Assembly: GCA_963769845.1 (NCBI GenBank)
Contig: CAVYNL010000013.1
Location: forward strand, 111,768 to 175,767
Direction of reading: 5' to 3'
DNA: 64,000 bases
DNA from: JBGQMW01 sp963769845
GTDB lineage: Archaea; Thermoproteota; Bathyarchaeia; Bathyarchaeales; Bathycorpusculaceae
Shown: positions 53,968 to 61,497 of the stretch, piece by piece
How the letters are laid out: every line of letters begins with the position of its first letter
Numbering within the stretch: position 1 is the stretch's first letter
Notes under the pieces: generated by a model
Databases searched by the model: none
Told to the model about the DNA's origin: nothing
The model's input: the letters and a program-made list of their open reading frames with translations, nothing else
Translations under genes and position numbers: made by a program

Positions 53968-54183
53968 GAAGACACACCAAAACCACAAGTGTTCCTTAGA
54001 CTACGTCTGCTCTCCGGGCTCTTATGACTTCTGGAAGAACCCTTTCGGCCTTGCGCGCGAGACCGCGGTCACAGCAGAAACGAGCATCATGGAATTGAGT
54101 GGTCAAAAAAGATTTTCTCTGAGTGGTCAGTTGAAAACAGTAGAACTGAGGAGCTTCAGGCTGATGAATGGAGAACGGGCAGG

Positions 54184-54300
54184 CTAGGATTCTTTGTCCT
54201 CTTTTCCGTACATGACGTACAGGAAAACCAAGACCAGCACTATGAACGTGGCCGCCATCATCGTGTACTCGACAAGCACAAAGTACGACGCTATGTCCAT
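54184..54300 (-). CDS. 38-residue single-helix membrane protein
   Basis: Reads MDIASYFVLVEYTMMAATFI, VLVLVFLYVMYGKEDKES: one membrane helix (about 6-30) followed by a short charged tail, a typical small subunit or regulator design. An AAGGAG site lies 9 bases before the ATG, and a minus-strand TTTAAATATTC box at about 54337-54347 puts the transcription start some 10-15 bases before the start codon. The signals make it a real gene despite its size; partner unknown. Confidence 0.6.
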   Translation of the reverse strand: MDIASYFVLVEYTMMAATFIVLVLVFLYVMYGKEDKES

Positions 54301-54341
54301 GGAAACATGCTCCTTCCACAGCAATATCAGAGTTTGAATAT

Positions 54342-54752
54342 TTAAACAGTAGCTTTTTTCCACTCACCCATCAATGAATCATAAAGCTCATCATGCTCCT
54401 TGACCAATTCAAACCAGTCCAAGTTCTTTGCCAGCTTCTGCGCAATAAGATGGTAACAAAGGTGTATCTTCTTGTCCAAAACCCGAAAATAGAAATCATC
54501 ACACGTGCAGAACTCGACCTCAGGCAGCAACAAGTAATCCCTCTCCTTTCCGACGACGATCCACACAACCCGCCCACTCGGCTTGAAAACATACTTCTTC
54601 ACCCTTCCCTCGTTCAAAGCCTCAAAAGCCTTGGTAAACCGCTGTCCGAAAACCTCATACAGCCTCGTCAAACTCTTCCCAGTTAACTTGCCCTCTGCTT
54701 TAGCTTCTTTACAAACCGCGTTCAGTAAGTCGGTCTCAGAGTCTTCAGCCAT
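54342..54752 (-). CDS. SWIM zinc-finger protein
   Basis: 136 residues. A helical N-terminal half (LLNAVCKEAKAEGKLTGKSL, TRLYEVFGQRFTKAFEALNE) and a SWIM domain with pattern CxCx(n)CxH: FCTCDDFYFRVLDKKIHLCYH. In archaea such single-SWIM proteins are linked to recombination/Rad51 paralogues or remain unassigned. The promoter of the 38-residue membrane protein gene overlaps its 3' end. Confidence 0.8.
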   Translation of the reverse strand: MAEDSETDLLNAVCKEAKAEGKLTGKSLTRLYEVFGQRFTKAFEALNEGRVKKYVFKPSGRVVWIVVGKERDYLLLPEVEFCTCDDFYFRVLDKKIHLCYHLIAQKLAKNLDWFELVKEHDELYDSLMGEWKKATV

Positions 54753-54781
54753 GAGAACTACCTATGCTCAAGAGCAGAGGG

Positions 54782-55378
54782 CTAATCGATCTTCAGAGGC
54801 TCGCCCTTCGACGGCTTGTCCTGCTCGGCTTTCGGCACCGTGACCTCCAAGACGCCGTTCTTGTACTGCGTCCTCGCCTCTCTCACTCGAACCTTCACCG
54901 GAAACGCGACCCTCTTGAAGTACTTACGCTCTGGAGCATCCACCGAAACCGTCAGCTCCTCCTCCGTCGCAGTCAGCTTGATATCCTTCTTGTCAACACC
55001 AGGCAGCTCCGCCACCACCTGCACCTCACTGTCCGTCTCAACGATGTCCACAAGAGGCTCTCGCTCCTCTTTAACCTGAGGACCCTTCAAACCCGGCTTA
55101 ACATTGCCAAACTCGCGCACCTCAGGCTTCCCATCGGGACCGATCTTGACACTGTAACCATACACAAACGGTCCCCATTCCCGCGACGTGGAACCGTCTG
55201 GAAGCTTACGCTCCCTCACATAATCCTTGGGCACTCGGGAAGTGAAATCTTCAAACTCCTTCTCCATCATCTTCTCAATATCCTCAAACATCCTGTCGAC
55301 ATCTTCAAAACCCCAGCCCCTGAAGAAAGGAGAACGCTTTTTCCTGACCCATTCAGAAGAATCATCATCCGAGGGCAC
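54782..55378 (-). CDS. Small heat shock protein Hsp20, archaeal type
   Basis: 198 residues. Long N-terminal arm (FFRGWGFEDVDRMFEDIEKM), an insert rich in Gly/Pro (REWGPFVYGYSVKIGPDGKP), then the alpha-crystallin domain: PLVDIVETDSEVQVVAELPG, VDKKDIKLTATEEELTVSVD and the ending GVLEVTVPKAE (usual GVL motif). ATP-independent holdase for unfolded protein. The insert before the crystallin domain is common in archaeal/methanogen-type members. No clear promoter motif was picked out. Confidence 0.92.
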   Translation of the reverse strand: MPSDDDSSEWVRKKRSPFFRGWGFEDVDRMFEDIEKMMEKEFEDFTSRVPKDYVRERKLPDGSTSREWGPFVYGYSVKIGPDGKPEVREFGNVKPGLKGPQVKEEREPLVDIVETDSEVQVVAELPGVDKKDIKLTATEEELTVSVDAPERKYFKRVAFPVKVRVREARTQYKNGVLEVTVPKAEQDKPSKGEPLKID

Positions 55379-55441
55379 GACATCACCCAGCTACACTCAA
55401 GAAAAGCCCCATCCAATAAATCTTATGCTGGGACAACTTCC

Positions 55442-56281
55442 TCAGCCCAGCGTCCTCAGCTGCTCAAGAGTTCCAAGATAAGTGCCGTCAAGCAGATACG
55501 TCTCAGCATTCCTCAAGTCAACGGCCTCCGAACGCAAGACTGGTCCAGCAACCTTACCCGAACCAAGCACTCCCCTTCCTTCATTCAGCGGCCTACCGCC
55601 CAGAAAATCATTGAAAGAGGGCACGATCAGAAGCTTGGAACTCCTCACACCGGATTCCAGAGCACCCTGCGGAGTCCTCGCCTGCTCCTCTTTCCTCTTC
55701 ACCCCGTACTTTCGCTGCAGAACCTTGCTCAGCAACACACCATCACAGTCTGCCTTCACCCACACCTGCCTCGTGACCCTGAACCCAGCAGGGTCTCTGA
55801 AAACAACGACAGGATGAACGTGCCCCATGACCAAAGTCCTGCAGCCTAGCAAACCTGGCGAAGGCCACCTGTGCCCATGAAAGAGCCCAACATCACCTAT
55901 GACCGTTCCCGTCGACGGCAAAACCTTCACGCTCTCAGGCAGCAGAGGCTCGATGTTTCCATCATGATTACCACGCACAACCAAGACCTCATTCACCTGC
56001 CGCTCAAGAGCACTGAAAAACTCGGGGACGTCTCGCCACTCCAGAGTCTCCGCCGAAGCAACCGTGTGCTTCACATCGCCCAGAATAAGCAGTCTGTCGG
56101 CCTTGTACCTGGACACAACGTCAACGAGCTTCTTCAAAAGCTTAGGAGTCTGCGACGGTACATGAATACCCTTCTGTGAAAGAGCAAGCTCCCACCCGAT
56201 GTGCAGGTCAGCCACCACGACTGTACGCAAGCCCTGAGATTTCACCAGCGCAGCAGGATAGGGCAACAAAAGCGTAATCAT
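55442..56281 (-). CDS. Calcineurin-like metallophosphoesterase
   Basis: 279 residues with all five two-metal motifs: VVADLHIGWE, LLILGDVKHT, VVRGNHDGNIEP, FHGHRWP and MGHVHPVV. The N-terminal MITLLLPYPAALV and the size suggest the archaeal group related to DNA-ligase-associated or YjbQ-neighbour phosphoesterases; nucleic acid or nucleotide phosphodiester cleavage is plausible, not shown. It ends close to Hsp20 and starts 8 bases before the IMPase-like stop, in the same direction. Confidence 0.85.
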   Translation of the reverse strand: MITLLLPYPAALVKSQGLRTVVVADLHIGWELALSQKGIHVPSQTPKLLKKLVDVVSRYKADRLLILGDVKHTVASAETLEWRDVPEFFSALERQVNEVLVVRGNHDGNIEPLLPESVKVLPSTGTVIGDVGLFHGHRWPSPGLLGCRTLVMGHVHPVVVFRDPAGFRVTRQVWVKADCDGVLLSKVLQRKYGVKRKEEQARTPQGALESGVRSSKLLIVPSFNDFLGGRPLNEGRGVLGSGKVAGPVLRSEAVDLRNAETYLLDGTYLGTLEQLRTLG

Positions 56282-56289
56282 TCCGTATC

Positions 56290-57132
56290 CTAACCAGGGT
56301 TTATCAAACCAAGAATTATTTTGTGAACCTCAGGGTTGGCAGAAGCCACGAACTCCACCCTCTGCTTCGGGTCCAGCCTGACCCGCAACTCTTCACCATC
56401 AGGTCCAGTTATGACCGCTCCTGCTTCACGCAGGATGAGCCACGCAGCCGCCATGTCCGTCGTCCGAAGCTTCCCCCGAATGTCGACGAAAGCATCCGTC
56501 TTGCCGTCGGCCACAAAACACAATTCCAGCGCATTGGCTCCGAAATGCCGAATATGCTTCGTCCTGCCGATCAGCCCCATCAGCTTCGGCACGACCCTCT
56601 CAACCTTGAAACTGTTCAAATCCACGCCGATGACGGCCTCCTCCAGCGAAACGACGCTGGAAGGAACAAGCCTTTGCCCATCGCGGTAAGCGCCCTTTCC
56701 CTTTTCCGCAACATACGTAACATCGTGAAAAAGGTCAGCAACCAGCCCAGCATGCACTTTGTCCAGGCGAGGTCCCTGGGACACCGCGATTGAAGTTGCG
56801 TAGAAGGGCAACTCCCTCATAAGATTAGTCGTTCCGTCTATCGGGTCACACGTCACGCAGCATTCCGGCGCGGTTTCGCCGTACTGTCTCACGCCCGACT
56901 CTTCACTCACCAACGTGAAAGAAACCCCGTGTCTCTTCAGAACTTCGACGATAGCTCTCTCAGCCGCCAGGTCCACTTTCTTCACGGGGTCACCTCCAGC
57001 TCCGACGCCTAGGTCGGGCTGAGGCTGGTTCAGCGTTTTCAGAAGAGGAGCAGTCACCGCTTGGATGCTGTTTTTACACTCGCGCAGAACCTTAGACCAA
57101 TCCACTTCGTTTGTCATGCAGCAGTTCTCCAT
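56290..57132 (-). CDS. Inositol monophosphatase / fructose-1,6-bisphosphatase family
   Basis: Lithium-sensitive-phosphatase fold, 280 residues. Metal-binding motifs: TLVSEESGV, CDPIDGTTNL (DPIDGT) and TTDMAAAWLILREAGAVIT. Archaeal members often hydrolyse both inositol-1-phosphate and fructose-1,6-bisphosphate, linking to ino1 or to gluconeogenesis with gap/pgk/apgM in this window. ATG 57132 (MENCCMTNEVDW) or 57117 (MTNEVDW); the second fits the family better. Confidence 0.9.
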   Translation of the reverse strand: MENCCMTNEVDWSKVLRECKNSIQAVTAPLLKTLNQPQPDLGVGAGGDPVKKVDLAAERAIVEVLKRHGVSFTLVSEESGVRQYGETAPECCVTCDPIDGTTNLMRELPFYATSIAVSQGPRLDKVHAGLVADLFHDVTYVAEKGKGAYRDGQRLVPSSVVSLEEAVIGVDLNSFKVERVVPKLMGLIGRTKHIRHFGANALELCFVADGKTDAFVDIRGKLRTTDMAAAWLILREAGAVITGPDGEELRVRLDPKQRVEFVASANPEVHKIILGLINPG

Positions 57133-57327
57133 GCTCCTCTAACACTGCTTTCGATAAAGCCTTTGCTGAGCACAATGCTTGCACAAAATCGTCAATATTC
57201 AAGAGTACGAATTTCAGCAATTATTGAATGCGCGCTGCAAAAACTGTCTTCTAGAATTAACTTCTGAAACTTAGTATCAGAAAGCATTAAAGCAGAAGCA
57301 CATAAACGATCGCCGTTCAGGGGGAAG

Positions 57328-57552
57328 GCGTCGACGGCTACCAAGATCGCCAGAGTCTTAGAACTACTCAACGACGGTCAATGGCACATGCTCGGCGAAG
57401 TGCAGAAGAAGACAAGGCTGAAAAAGGACCAGGTCCAACAGATCATAGCTTTCCTCAAAGAATACCAGTTCGTAACAACAAACGACACAAAAGAAGAGAT
57501 AAGACTTCAAGAAGCCGTTAGGAGATTTTTGACTCAAAACGTCACTTCATGA
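57328..57552 (+). CDS. Small winged-helix protein with no clear start codon
   Basis: The frame after an AGGGGGAAGG stretch reads ASTATKIARVLELLNDGQWH, MLGEVQKKTRLKKDQVQQII, AFLKEYQFVTTNDTKEEIRL, QEAVRRFLTQNVTS: a clear winged helix (helix-turn-helix then wing). No ATG, GTG or TTG opens it before an ATG at 57388, well inside the domain, so a non-standard start or a one-base error near 57330 is likely. The 3' end overlaps the convergent HTH gene by 11 bases. Confidence 0.5.
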   Translation, partial: ASTATKIARVLELLNDGQWHMLGEVQKKTRLKKDQVQQIIAFLKEYQFVTTNDTKEEIRLQEAVRRFLTQNVTS

Positions 57553-57835
57553 GTGAAGTCAGGCTATCGTATGCCTTCAGAAAAATCTTGCCCTTGTCAG
57601 TTACCTCAAACAACCCTCCCTCACCGTTACCCTGATTAACGTTGACCTGCAGAAGCCCAGTTTCAATCAGAAACCGAGAATAAGACTTCATCTGCTTGAA
57701 ACTCAAGTTGCAACGATACATCAAATAGGTCTTCTTGACCCCTCCATGAGATGCACCCAGAATATCCGCGATAATATCGAAGTTTCCTCGATGGCAATTG
57801 CTGATGTTCTTACCTGCTTCAATCAACGAAACCAC
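57542..57835 (-). CDS. Archaeal winged-helix protein (HTH_45-like)
   Basis: 97 residues: NFDIIADILGASHGGVKKTY, LMYRCNLSFKQMKSYSRFLI, ETGLLQVNV, then a wing and KGKIFLKAYDSL. The L(M/A)YRCNLSFKQ block and the GLL..... KG..FL tail are typical of the PF14947-like archaeal winged helices. GTG start. A hairpin-like repeat and a TTTAAATC box lie upstream. A DNA-binding regulator; targets unknown. Confidence 0.8.
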   Translation of the reverse strand: MVSLIEAGKNISNCHRGNFDIIADILGASHGGVKKTYLMYRCNLSFKQMKSYSRFLIETGLLQVNVNQGNGEGGLFEVTDKGKIFLKAYDSLTSLMK

Positions 57836-57871
57836 CCATATAGCGCCTTTGAAGGGCTACTTGGGCCCTCT

Positions 57872-57907
57872 CTCTCCCACAGTAATAGGGAGAGACGATG
57901 ATTTAAA
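57872..57907 (-). promoter_or_regulatory. Promoter and inverted repeat upstream of the HTH_45-like gene
   Basis: On the minus strand a GTTTAAATC box (about 57900-57908) precedes CTCTCCC (57872-57878) / GGGAGAG (57888-57894), a perfect 7-bp inverted repeat with a 9-base spacer, lying between the box and the start. It could be an autoregulatory operator or a 5' UTR hairpin. Confidence 0.4.
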
Positions 57908-57982
57908 CATTCTGAAAACGCAAAAACTGCGAAAAATGCGTGCACAACGACTGTCTTAGAAAGAGAAATCGCTTCTTTTGGA

Positions 57983-58378
57983 CTAGAACTCTTGCAGTTT
58001 CTCGCAAACGCTGTCAACGTCAGCGTTGTTTTCCATGAAAACGCTGACTTTACTCTCACCGATGTCCATTGAAAGCATCTTCATGTGCTTTCCTCCAACT
58101 AATATCCGTTTGACTTCTCCAAGACCAAATATGTCAGAGAGTTCATTCGCAGCCTCGCTCGTTGCGGACGAAAAGACCGCGTAGTCCGAGATTCTTGCCG
58201 GCTCGTTCAAGTCGACGACGGCGCAGCTCGTATCCTTGAGTATGTAACCGACCACTCCGTCGTGTTTCTTGATTTCAGCCAGGTTTGAACGCAGGTCACC
58301 CTTTCCTGCTGCCTCTTCAATTGCTATCGGTCGGCCCTCAGTGGCAATTTCTTGCACGTTTCCTTTTTTCTTAACCAC
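57983..58378 (-). CDS. Roadblock-like (DUF2173-type) domain protein
   Basis: 131 residues. The core KKHDGVVGYILKDTSCAVVD and the AVFSSATSEAANELSDIFGL, VKRILVGGKHMKMLSMDIGE block look like a Roadblock/LC7 or related longin-type fold of about 110 residues. N-terminus basic and polar. It is the last of three same-strand genes (57983-59659); the spacing to the next upstream gene is 15 bases. Roadblock proteins bind small GTPases or dimerise in signalling; the GTPase is not encoded here. Confidence 0.65.
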   Translation of the reverse strand: MVKKKGNVQEIATEGRPIAIEEAAGKGDLRSNLAEIKKHDGVVGYILKDTSCAVVDLNEPARISDYAVFSSATSEAANELSDIFGLGEVKRILVGGKHMKMLSMDIGESKVSVFMENNADVDSVCEKLQEF

Positions 58379-58393
58379 GCATGTAGACCTCCG

Positions 58394-59224
58394 CTACTCG
58401 ATCACCGGCTTGACTCTCACAAGCTCGCCCTTCTTGATCTCCAACGTAGACTGCACCTTCTCGTGTATCTGGACCTGACCTTTGCCCTCGAACTTTGCGT
58501 CCTTGATCGGCTTGACCTTGCATCGGACCGATTTTCCGCCGAAGGTTGCTATCTCGACCTCTTCGACCTCTCTGTCATCGTACATTTCTTTCCATTTCAA
58601 CAGCAGGTCGTTATCAATTCTGACCGTGTCCGAAGAAGCGAACAGTCCTCTGAGGTTTTCGACGATGAACTGGTTCACCTGTGGTTCGGGCAGAACAGGC
58701 TTGGATGTCGTTCTTGGAGCAGACTCTTCAGAATGCTCTTCAGTCCTGGTTTCCTCAACAGGCTCATCCGGTTCTTCTTTTGCATCGTGCGTCAATGGTT
58801 GTTCGTGTTCAACTTCAAGCTCTTCGAGGCTTTCCTTCACGGGAGCAAGGTTGACTCTTCTGAGCACTTTGAGGACGGTGGGGACCAGCACGTTGGCAAA
58901 TACGTTTGCCTGGTCTAGGTCTGTCTTTGCCGAGGCTACCGTCACGAGAAAGAGGTCGTCGAAACGAGAAACGTTAAGCCAGCCTTCCGCTCCCTCGAAG
59001 ACAGCATTTTCTAGGTTGCCCATTAAATCAGTCTTCTCCAGCACCTCATCGAGTGCATCTACGGTTCGCACAGCCGCATCTTCAGAAGTCTTATCATCCA
59101 CTGCAACGATGTCGCCGCTCTCATCAAAAATTAGGGCATTCCTGATGCCGGGGAACGAGTGTGCCATTCCGTCCAGCGTGTCTTTTAGAGCAAGCGTGTA
59201 GGCTTCGTTGGCCAAGCTATTCAC
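58394..59224 (-). CDS. Roadblock-domain protein with acidic linker and C-terminal beta domain
   Basis: 276 residues. N-terminal Roadblock/LC7-like domain (residues 1-120: ALKDTLDGMAHSFPGIRNAL, IFDESGDIVAVDD, WLNVSRFDDLFLVTVAS), a Glu/Pro-rich disordered linker (about 130-175), and a C-terminal domain that looks like a small beta barrel (EIATFGGKSVRCKVKPIKDA, EKVQSTLEIKKGELVRVKPV). The tail after the linker is unusual for Roadblock proteins. Between the other two genes of the set. Confidence 0.7.
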   Translation of the reverse strand: MNSLANEAYTLALKDTLDGMAHSFPGIRNALIFDESGDIVAVDDKTSEDAAVRTVDALDEVLEKTDLMGNLENAVFEGAEGWLNVSRFDDLFLVTVASAKTDLDQANVFANVLVPTVLKVLRRVNLAPVKESLEELEVEHEQPLTHDAKEEPDEPVEETRTEEHSEESAPRTTSKPVLPEPQVNQFIVENLRGLFASSDTVRIDNDLLLKWKEMYDDREVEEVEIATFGGKSVRCKVKPIKDAKFEGKGQVQIHEKVQSTLEIKKGELVRVKPVIE

Positions 59225-59233
59225 GTCCGCTGC

Positions 59234-59659
59234 CTAGGATATTCTGAAAAGTATCCGCCCAGGAACGCCGTCTGTTTCGATGACTAGATACTTCAGTCCC
59301 TCAGTGTCGCCGAGCTGGTCCAGCCATTTCAGCGCTTCACGGGCCTTCTGGAGGACCAGCAATCTTTCTTGGTGGCTGCGAACGACTTCTTCGATTGCCG
59401 TCAGCTCATGGAACGGGTTGGCATCCAAGACTATGCTTAAAGACCCGATCGAGATTTCTCCCAGGCTTTCGGAAGTGGCCTTTTTGCCAGCTAGTTTCAT
59501 TACTACTTCGTGTATCTTCTTGGATTTTTCGGCTAGTGCTCTAATGTCGTCGAGTCTTCGCAGATACTCGCCCAGCGTGCTTTTTGTGTCCGAGATTTCT
59601 TTTTCCAGTGTTTCGGCTATGTCTTCTGCTGAACTGTACTCCTTTATTTCTACAACCAT
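59234..59659 (-). CDS. Coiled-coil protein heading the Roadblock operon
   Basis: 141 residues. Two helical stretches with heptad-like spacing (SSAEDIAETLEKEISDTKST, LGEYLRRLDDIRALAEKSKK) and a short alpha/beta C-terminus (GLKYLVIETDGVPGRILFRI). GGAGGTG seven bases before the start. It ends 9 bases before the next gene. It could tether the Roadblock proteins; no family name is known to me. Confidence 0.65.
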   Translation of the reverse strand: MVVEIKEYSSAEDIAETLEKEISDTKSTLGEYLRRLDDIRALAEKSKKIHEVVMKLAGKKATSESLGEISIGSLSIVLDANPFHELTAIEEVVRSHQERLLVLQKAREALKWLDQLGDTEGLKYLVIETDGVPGRILFRIS

Positions 59660-59753
59660 TCAATTGCACCTCCAAACACGAAACAATATAGGGAAATTGA
59701 GAGTTGTTTTTCACCCCGCCCCCGATTCCAAACAGTTTGGAAAATTAACGATT

Positions 59754-60167
59754 CTATGCCGCCAGTGAAGCTGTTAGTGTACTTGTAGCCGCTCGATGAT
59801 ACGACTGACATGTCATAGTTCGTTCCGTTTTGTAAGTATAGCCTACAGTGAGTGTTACACTCGCTGATGCCTTGAGGATGTATGGTAACACTGTTGGCTG
59901 CGTTACGCCTGAAGATGCATAGTTCACGAGTACTTGGGTTATTGTCAAGGTACCGTTGGTTCCCGTATTTTTATGTTCAAAACGAATGTTTTGGCGTGTC
60001 CAGCTCCATGTGCACTTAGAGATTTCATTTGTTCGGATTCCCATGAAATTGAATGTCAGTGCTCCCATCCATGCTGCTACTGCGATGCTGACTGCGACTG
60101 TTACGGCGATTAGTATGATTGAGGCTACTACGGGGCTTAGGGCTTTCCTGTTCTTGAGTATCTTCAT
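59754..60167 (-). CDS. Type IV pilin-like protein, likely frameshift near the C-terminus
   Basis: Class III signal and pilin helix: LKNRKALSPVVASIILIAVT, VAVSIAVAAWMGAL, the archaeal pilin N-terminus (DUF1628-like), followed by a beta head (IRFEHKNTGTNGTLTITQVL). The last 40 residues in frame (TERTMTCQSYHR...) are atypical, while the shifted frame after YTYK gives NGTNYDMSVVSSSGYKYTNS, FTGG, matching pilin C-termini. One base appears missing in the TTTT run at 59828-59831. The exact corrected stop is unclear. Upstream of the Roadblock operon with the same orientation. Confidence 0.75.
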   Translation of the reverse strand: MKILKNRKALSPVVASIILIAVTVAVSIAVAAWMGALTFNFMGIRTNEISKCTWSWTRQNIRFEHKNTGTNGTLTITQVLVNYASSGVTQPTVLPYILKASASVTLTVGYTYKTERTMTCQSYHRAATSTLTASLAA

Positions 60168-60362
60168 TTCTGTTTTAATCCCTCCTTTTTGGGGTTGTTA
60201 GGTATGTAGATAGAGAGAAGGGCTTTTAAATCTTACGACTCACTATACCATATTACCCATTTGCACAACAAGAATACACGAAGCATGGAAAACGAGTCTT
60301 CAGACCTAGCGATGGTGAACGTCAAAAACTGGAATGTACAACAAAAGGTGATTCTTTGAGGC

Positions 60363-60695
60363 TTATATGTCGAGCTTGTCGAAGAGTTCTAGCAGGAGTT
60401 TCGCGGCCTTTTCGCCCAGATCCGTCTTCAGGTAGTACTTCTTCAGGGGGTCTATGCGTTCGCTCTTGGCCAGTCCGAGTTGTTCGATTTCGATCATCCT
60501 CGCTCTGAATGTGCCGTCGCTGAGTGTCAGGTGGTTTTCGTGCATGTATTCTTTGGCTTCTTTCCATTTTCCGCGGTTCATGTACAGTAGCAGTATGCAG
60601 TCTATGGCGTGGTCCTTCTCCAGCATGGTTTTTATGGGAGCCAGTTTCGGGTCTGTCAGGATTCGTTTTATCTTCGCCTCTTCTCCACTTTTCAT
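60363..60695 (-). CDS. Small winged-helix-like protein
   Basis: 110 residues: IDCILLLYMNRGKWKEAKEY, MHENHLTLSDGTFRARMIEI, EQLGLAKSERIDPLKKYYLK, TDLGEKAAKLLLEL. A helix-turn-helix-like core with a wing and the TDLGEKAAKLL tail of many archaeal winged helices. The ATG follows GGTGTAAGG. A perfect inverted repeat overlies its promoter region, which suggests autoregulation. Confidence 0.65.
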   Translation of the reverse strand: MKSGEEAKIKRILTDPKLAPIKTMLEKDHAIDCILLLYMNRGKWKEAKEYMHENHLTLSDGTFRARMIEIEQLGLAKSERIDPLKKYYLKTDLGEKAAKLLLELFDKLDI

Positions 60696-60736
60696 CCTTA
60701 CACCATCCTTTTATGCTCTTTACTATATTTGGAACT

Positions 60737-60753
60737 GGTTAAAAGATTTAACC
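60737..60753 (-). promoter_or_regulatory. Palindromic operator-like site GGTTAAA-AGA-TTTAACC
   Basis: Perfect 7-bp inverted repeat with a 3-base spacer, 42-58 bases upstream of the winged-helix start (60695). The right arm on the minus strand also resembles a TATA box, so a dimeric regulator bound here would block TBP. Confidence 0.5.
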
Positions 60754-60757
60754 TATA

Positions 60758-60850
60758 TTACGATTTATGACTTATATCTGCTGATATATAGCTTATTTTT
60801 TGAGAGCTACTTGCGCGCGCGGGCTGTATCTCTGTATTTTCTTTTCTCAT
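60758..60850 (-). CDS. 30-residue ORF with a perfect Shine-Dalgarno
   Basis: Starts MRKENTEIQPARASSSQKIS. It is preceded by GGAGGTGAT, fully complementary to the 16S 3' end, five bases before the ATG; the ATG overlaps the TGA of the Tat-like reading frame upstream. The product has no recognisable domain and may be the start of a longer gene lost to an indel. An alternating GC tract lies inside it. Confidence 0.3.
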   Translation of the reverse strand: MRKENTEIQPARASSSQKISYISADISHKS

Positions 60851-61044
60851 ATGGTATCACCTCCACGCGGACTAAAAGAAAAATGGGAGATTGGGCGGGA
60901 GATGTCGCCACAGTATTGAGGATAAAACTTTACCCCCCAAACCCAACTACGAGAGGGATGACTGATGTGCCCATTCCCATGAGAATCTTCAGGAACAGGC
61001 GCCTGTGGTTGAGTCATTCCTTTCCCGAAAAATACTGCGTCCAA
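60847..61044 (-). other. Possible Tat-signal mini-ORF broken by two frameshifts
   Basis: On the minus strand one frame reads MTQP, another then gives RRLFLKILMGMGTSVIPLVV, GFGG, and after a G6 run the first frame resumes VKFYPQYCGDISRPISHF up to 60847. Joined, this is a twin-arginine signal (RRxFLK) with a hydrophobic stretch and a short tail. The tail ends in an ATGA overlap with the 30-residue ORF. It may be a small exported protein or a remnant. Confidence 0.3.
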
Positions 61045-61203
61045 CTCAAGATGAAATGGTTGTTTTGTTGTCCTTTAAGCATATTCTGGACGTTTTGAAT
61101 TAGCTTGGGTTTGGACTAAATTCTCCCCCGGGGCGGGGAAAATCAGGATTGGAAAGTATATAAGTTTATATAATTGTATGCGCATTATGACTATTGGTGA
61201 AAT

Positions 61204-61497
61204 GTGGTGAAGGCAATGGAAGGTCTCACGGAAAAGCCAGCAAAGGTCTTGCATGAACCTCAGCTCGACACGATACTGATGGTTGAGAAAGCTATCGTCG
61301 AGGCGAAAGAATACCCTACACGCATGGAGCTCTGGAGGAGTCTACCAAAAAAGATGCAGTATCAGACGTTCGAGCGCGTGCTAGATTACCTTGAGGCCTC
61401 TGAGAAGATCGCCTTCAACACAACGAAAATCATATACACGGGTGCAAGCAACCCCAAGCTCAGGGCTTTAATGGAGTCAAGCATCAAAATCCGCTAG
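61204..61497 (+). CDS. Small winged-helix-like protein
   Basis: 97 residues: LDTILMVEKAIVEAKEYPTR, MELWRSLPKKMQYQTFERVL, DYLEASEKIAFNTTKIIYTG, a winged helix (helix, helix-turn-helix, wing). GTG 61204 or 61207, or ATG 61216. AGTATATAAG at 61155-61164 puts transcription start near 61188, so a very short leader. Convergent with the toxin-like gene, overlapping by four bases. Confidence 0.65.
   Translation: MVKAMEGLTEKPAKVLHEPQLDTILMVEKAIVEAKEYPTRMELWRSLPKKMQYQTFERVLDYLEASEKIAFNTTKIIYTGASNPKLRALMESSIKIR

Noticed and set aside
54097..54129. Direct repeat GAGTGGTCA, two copies 24 bases apart
   Set aside because: Only two short copies in a gap with no further array structure; not a CRISPR or clear operator.
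60885..60910. Third copy of the dispersed repeat (GGGAGATTGGGCGGGAG...)
   Set aside because: Several mismatches against copies A and B, and it lies in the Tat-like reading frame, so similarity may be chance.
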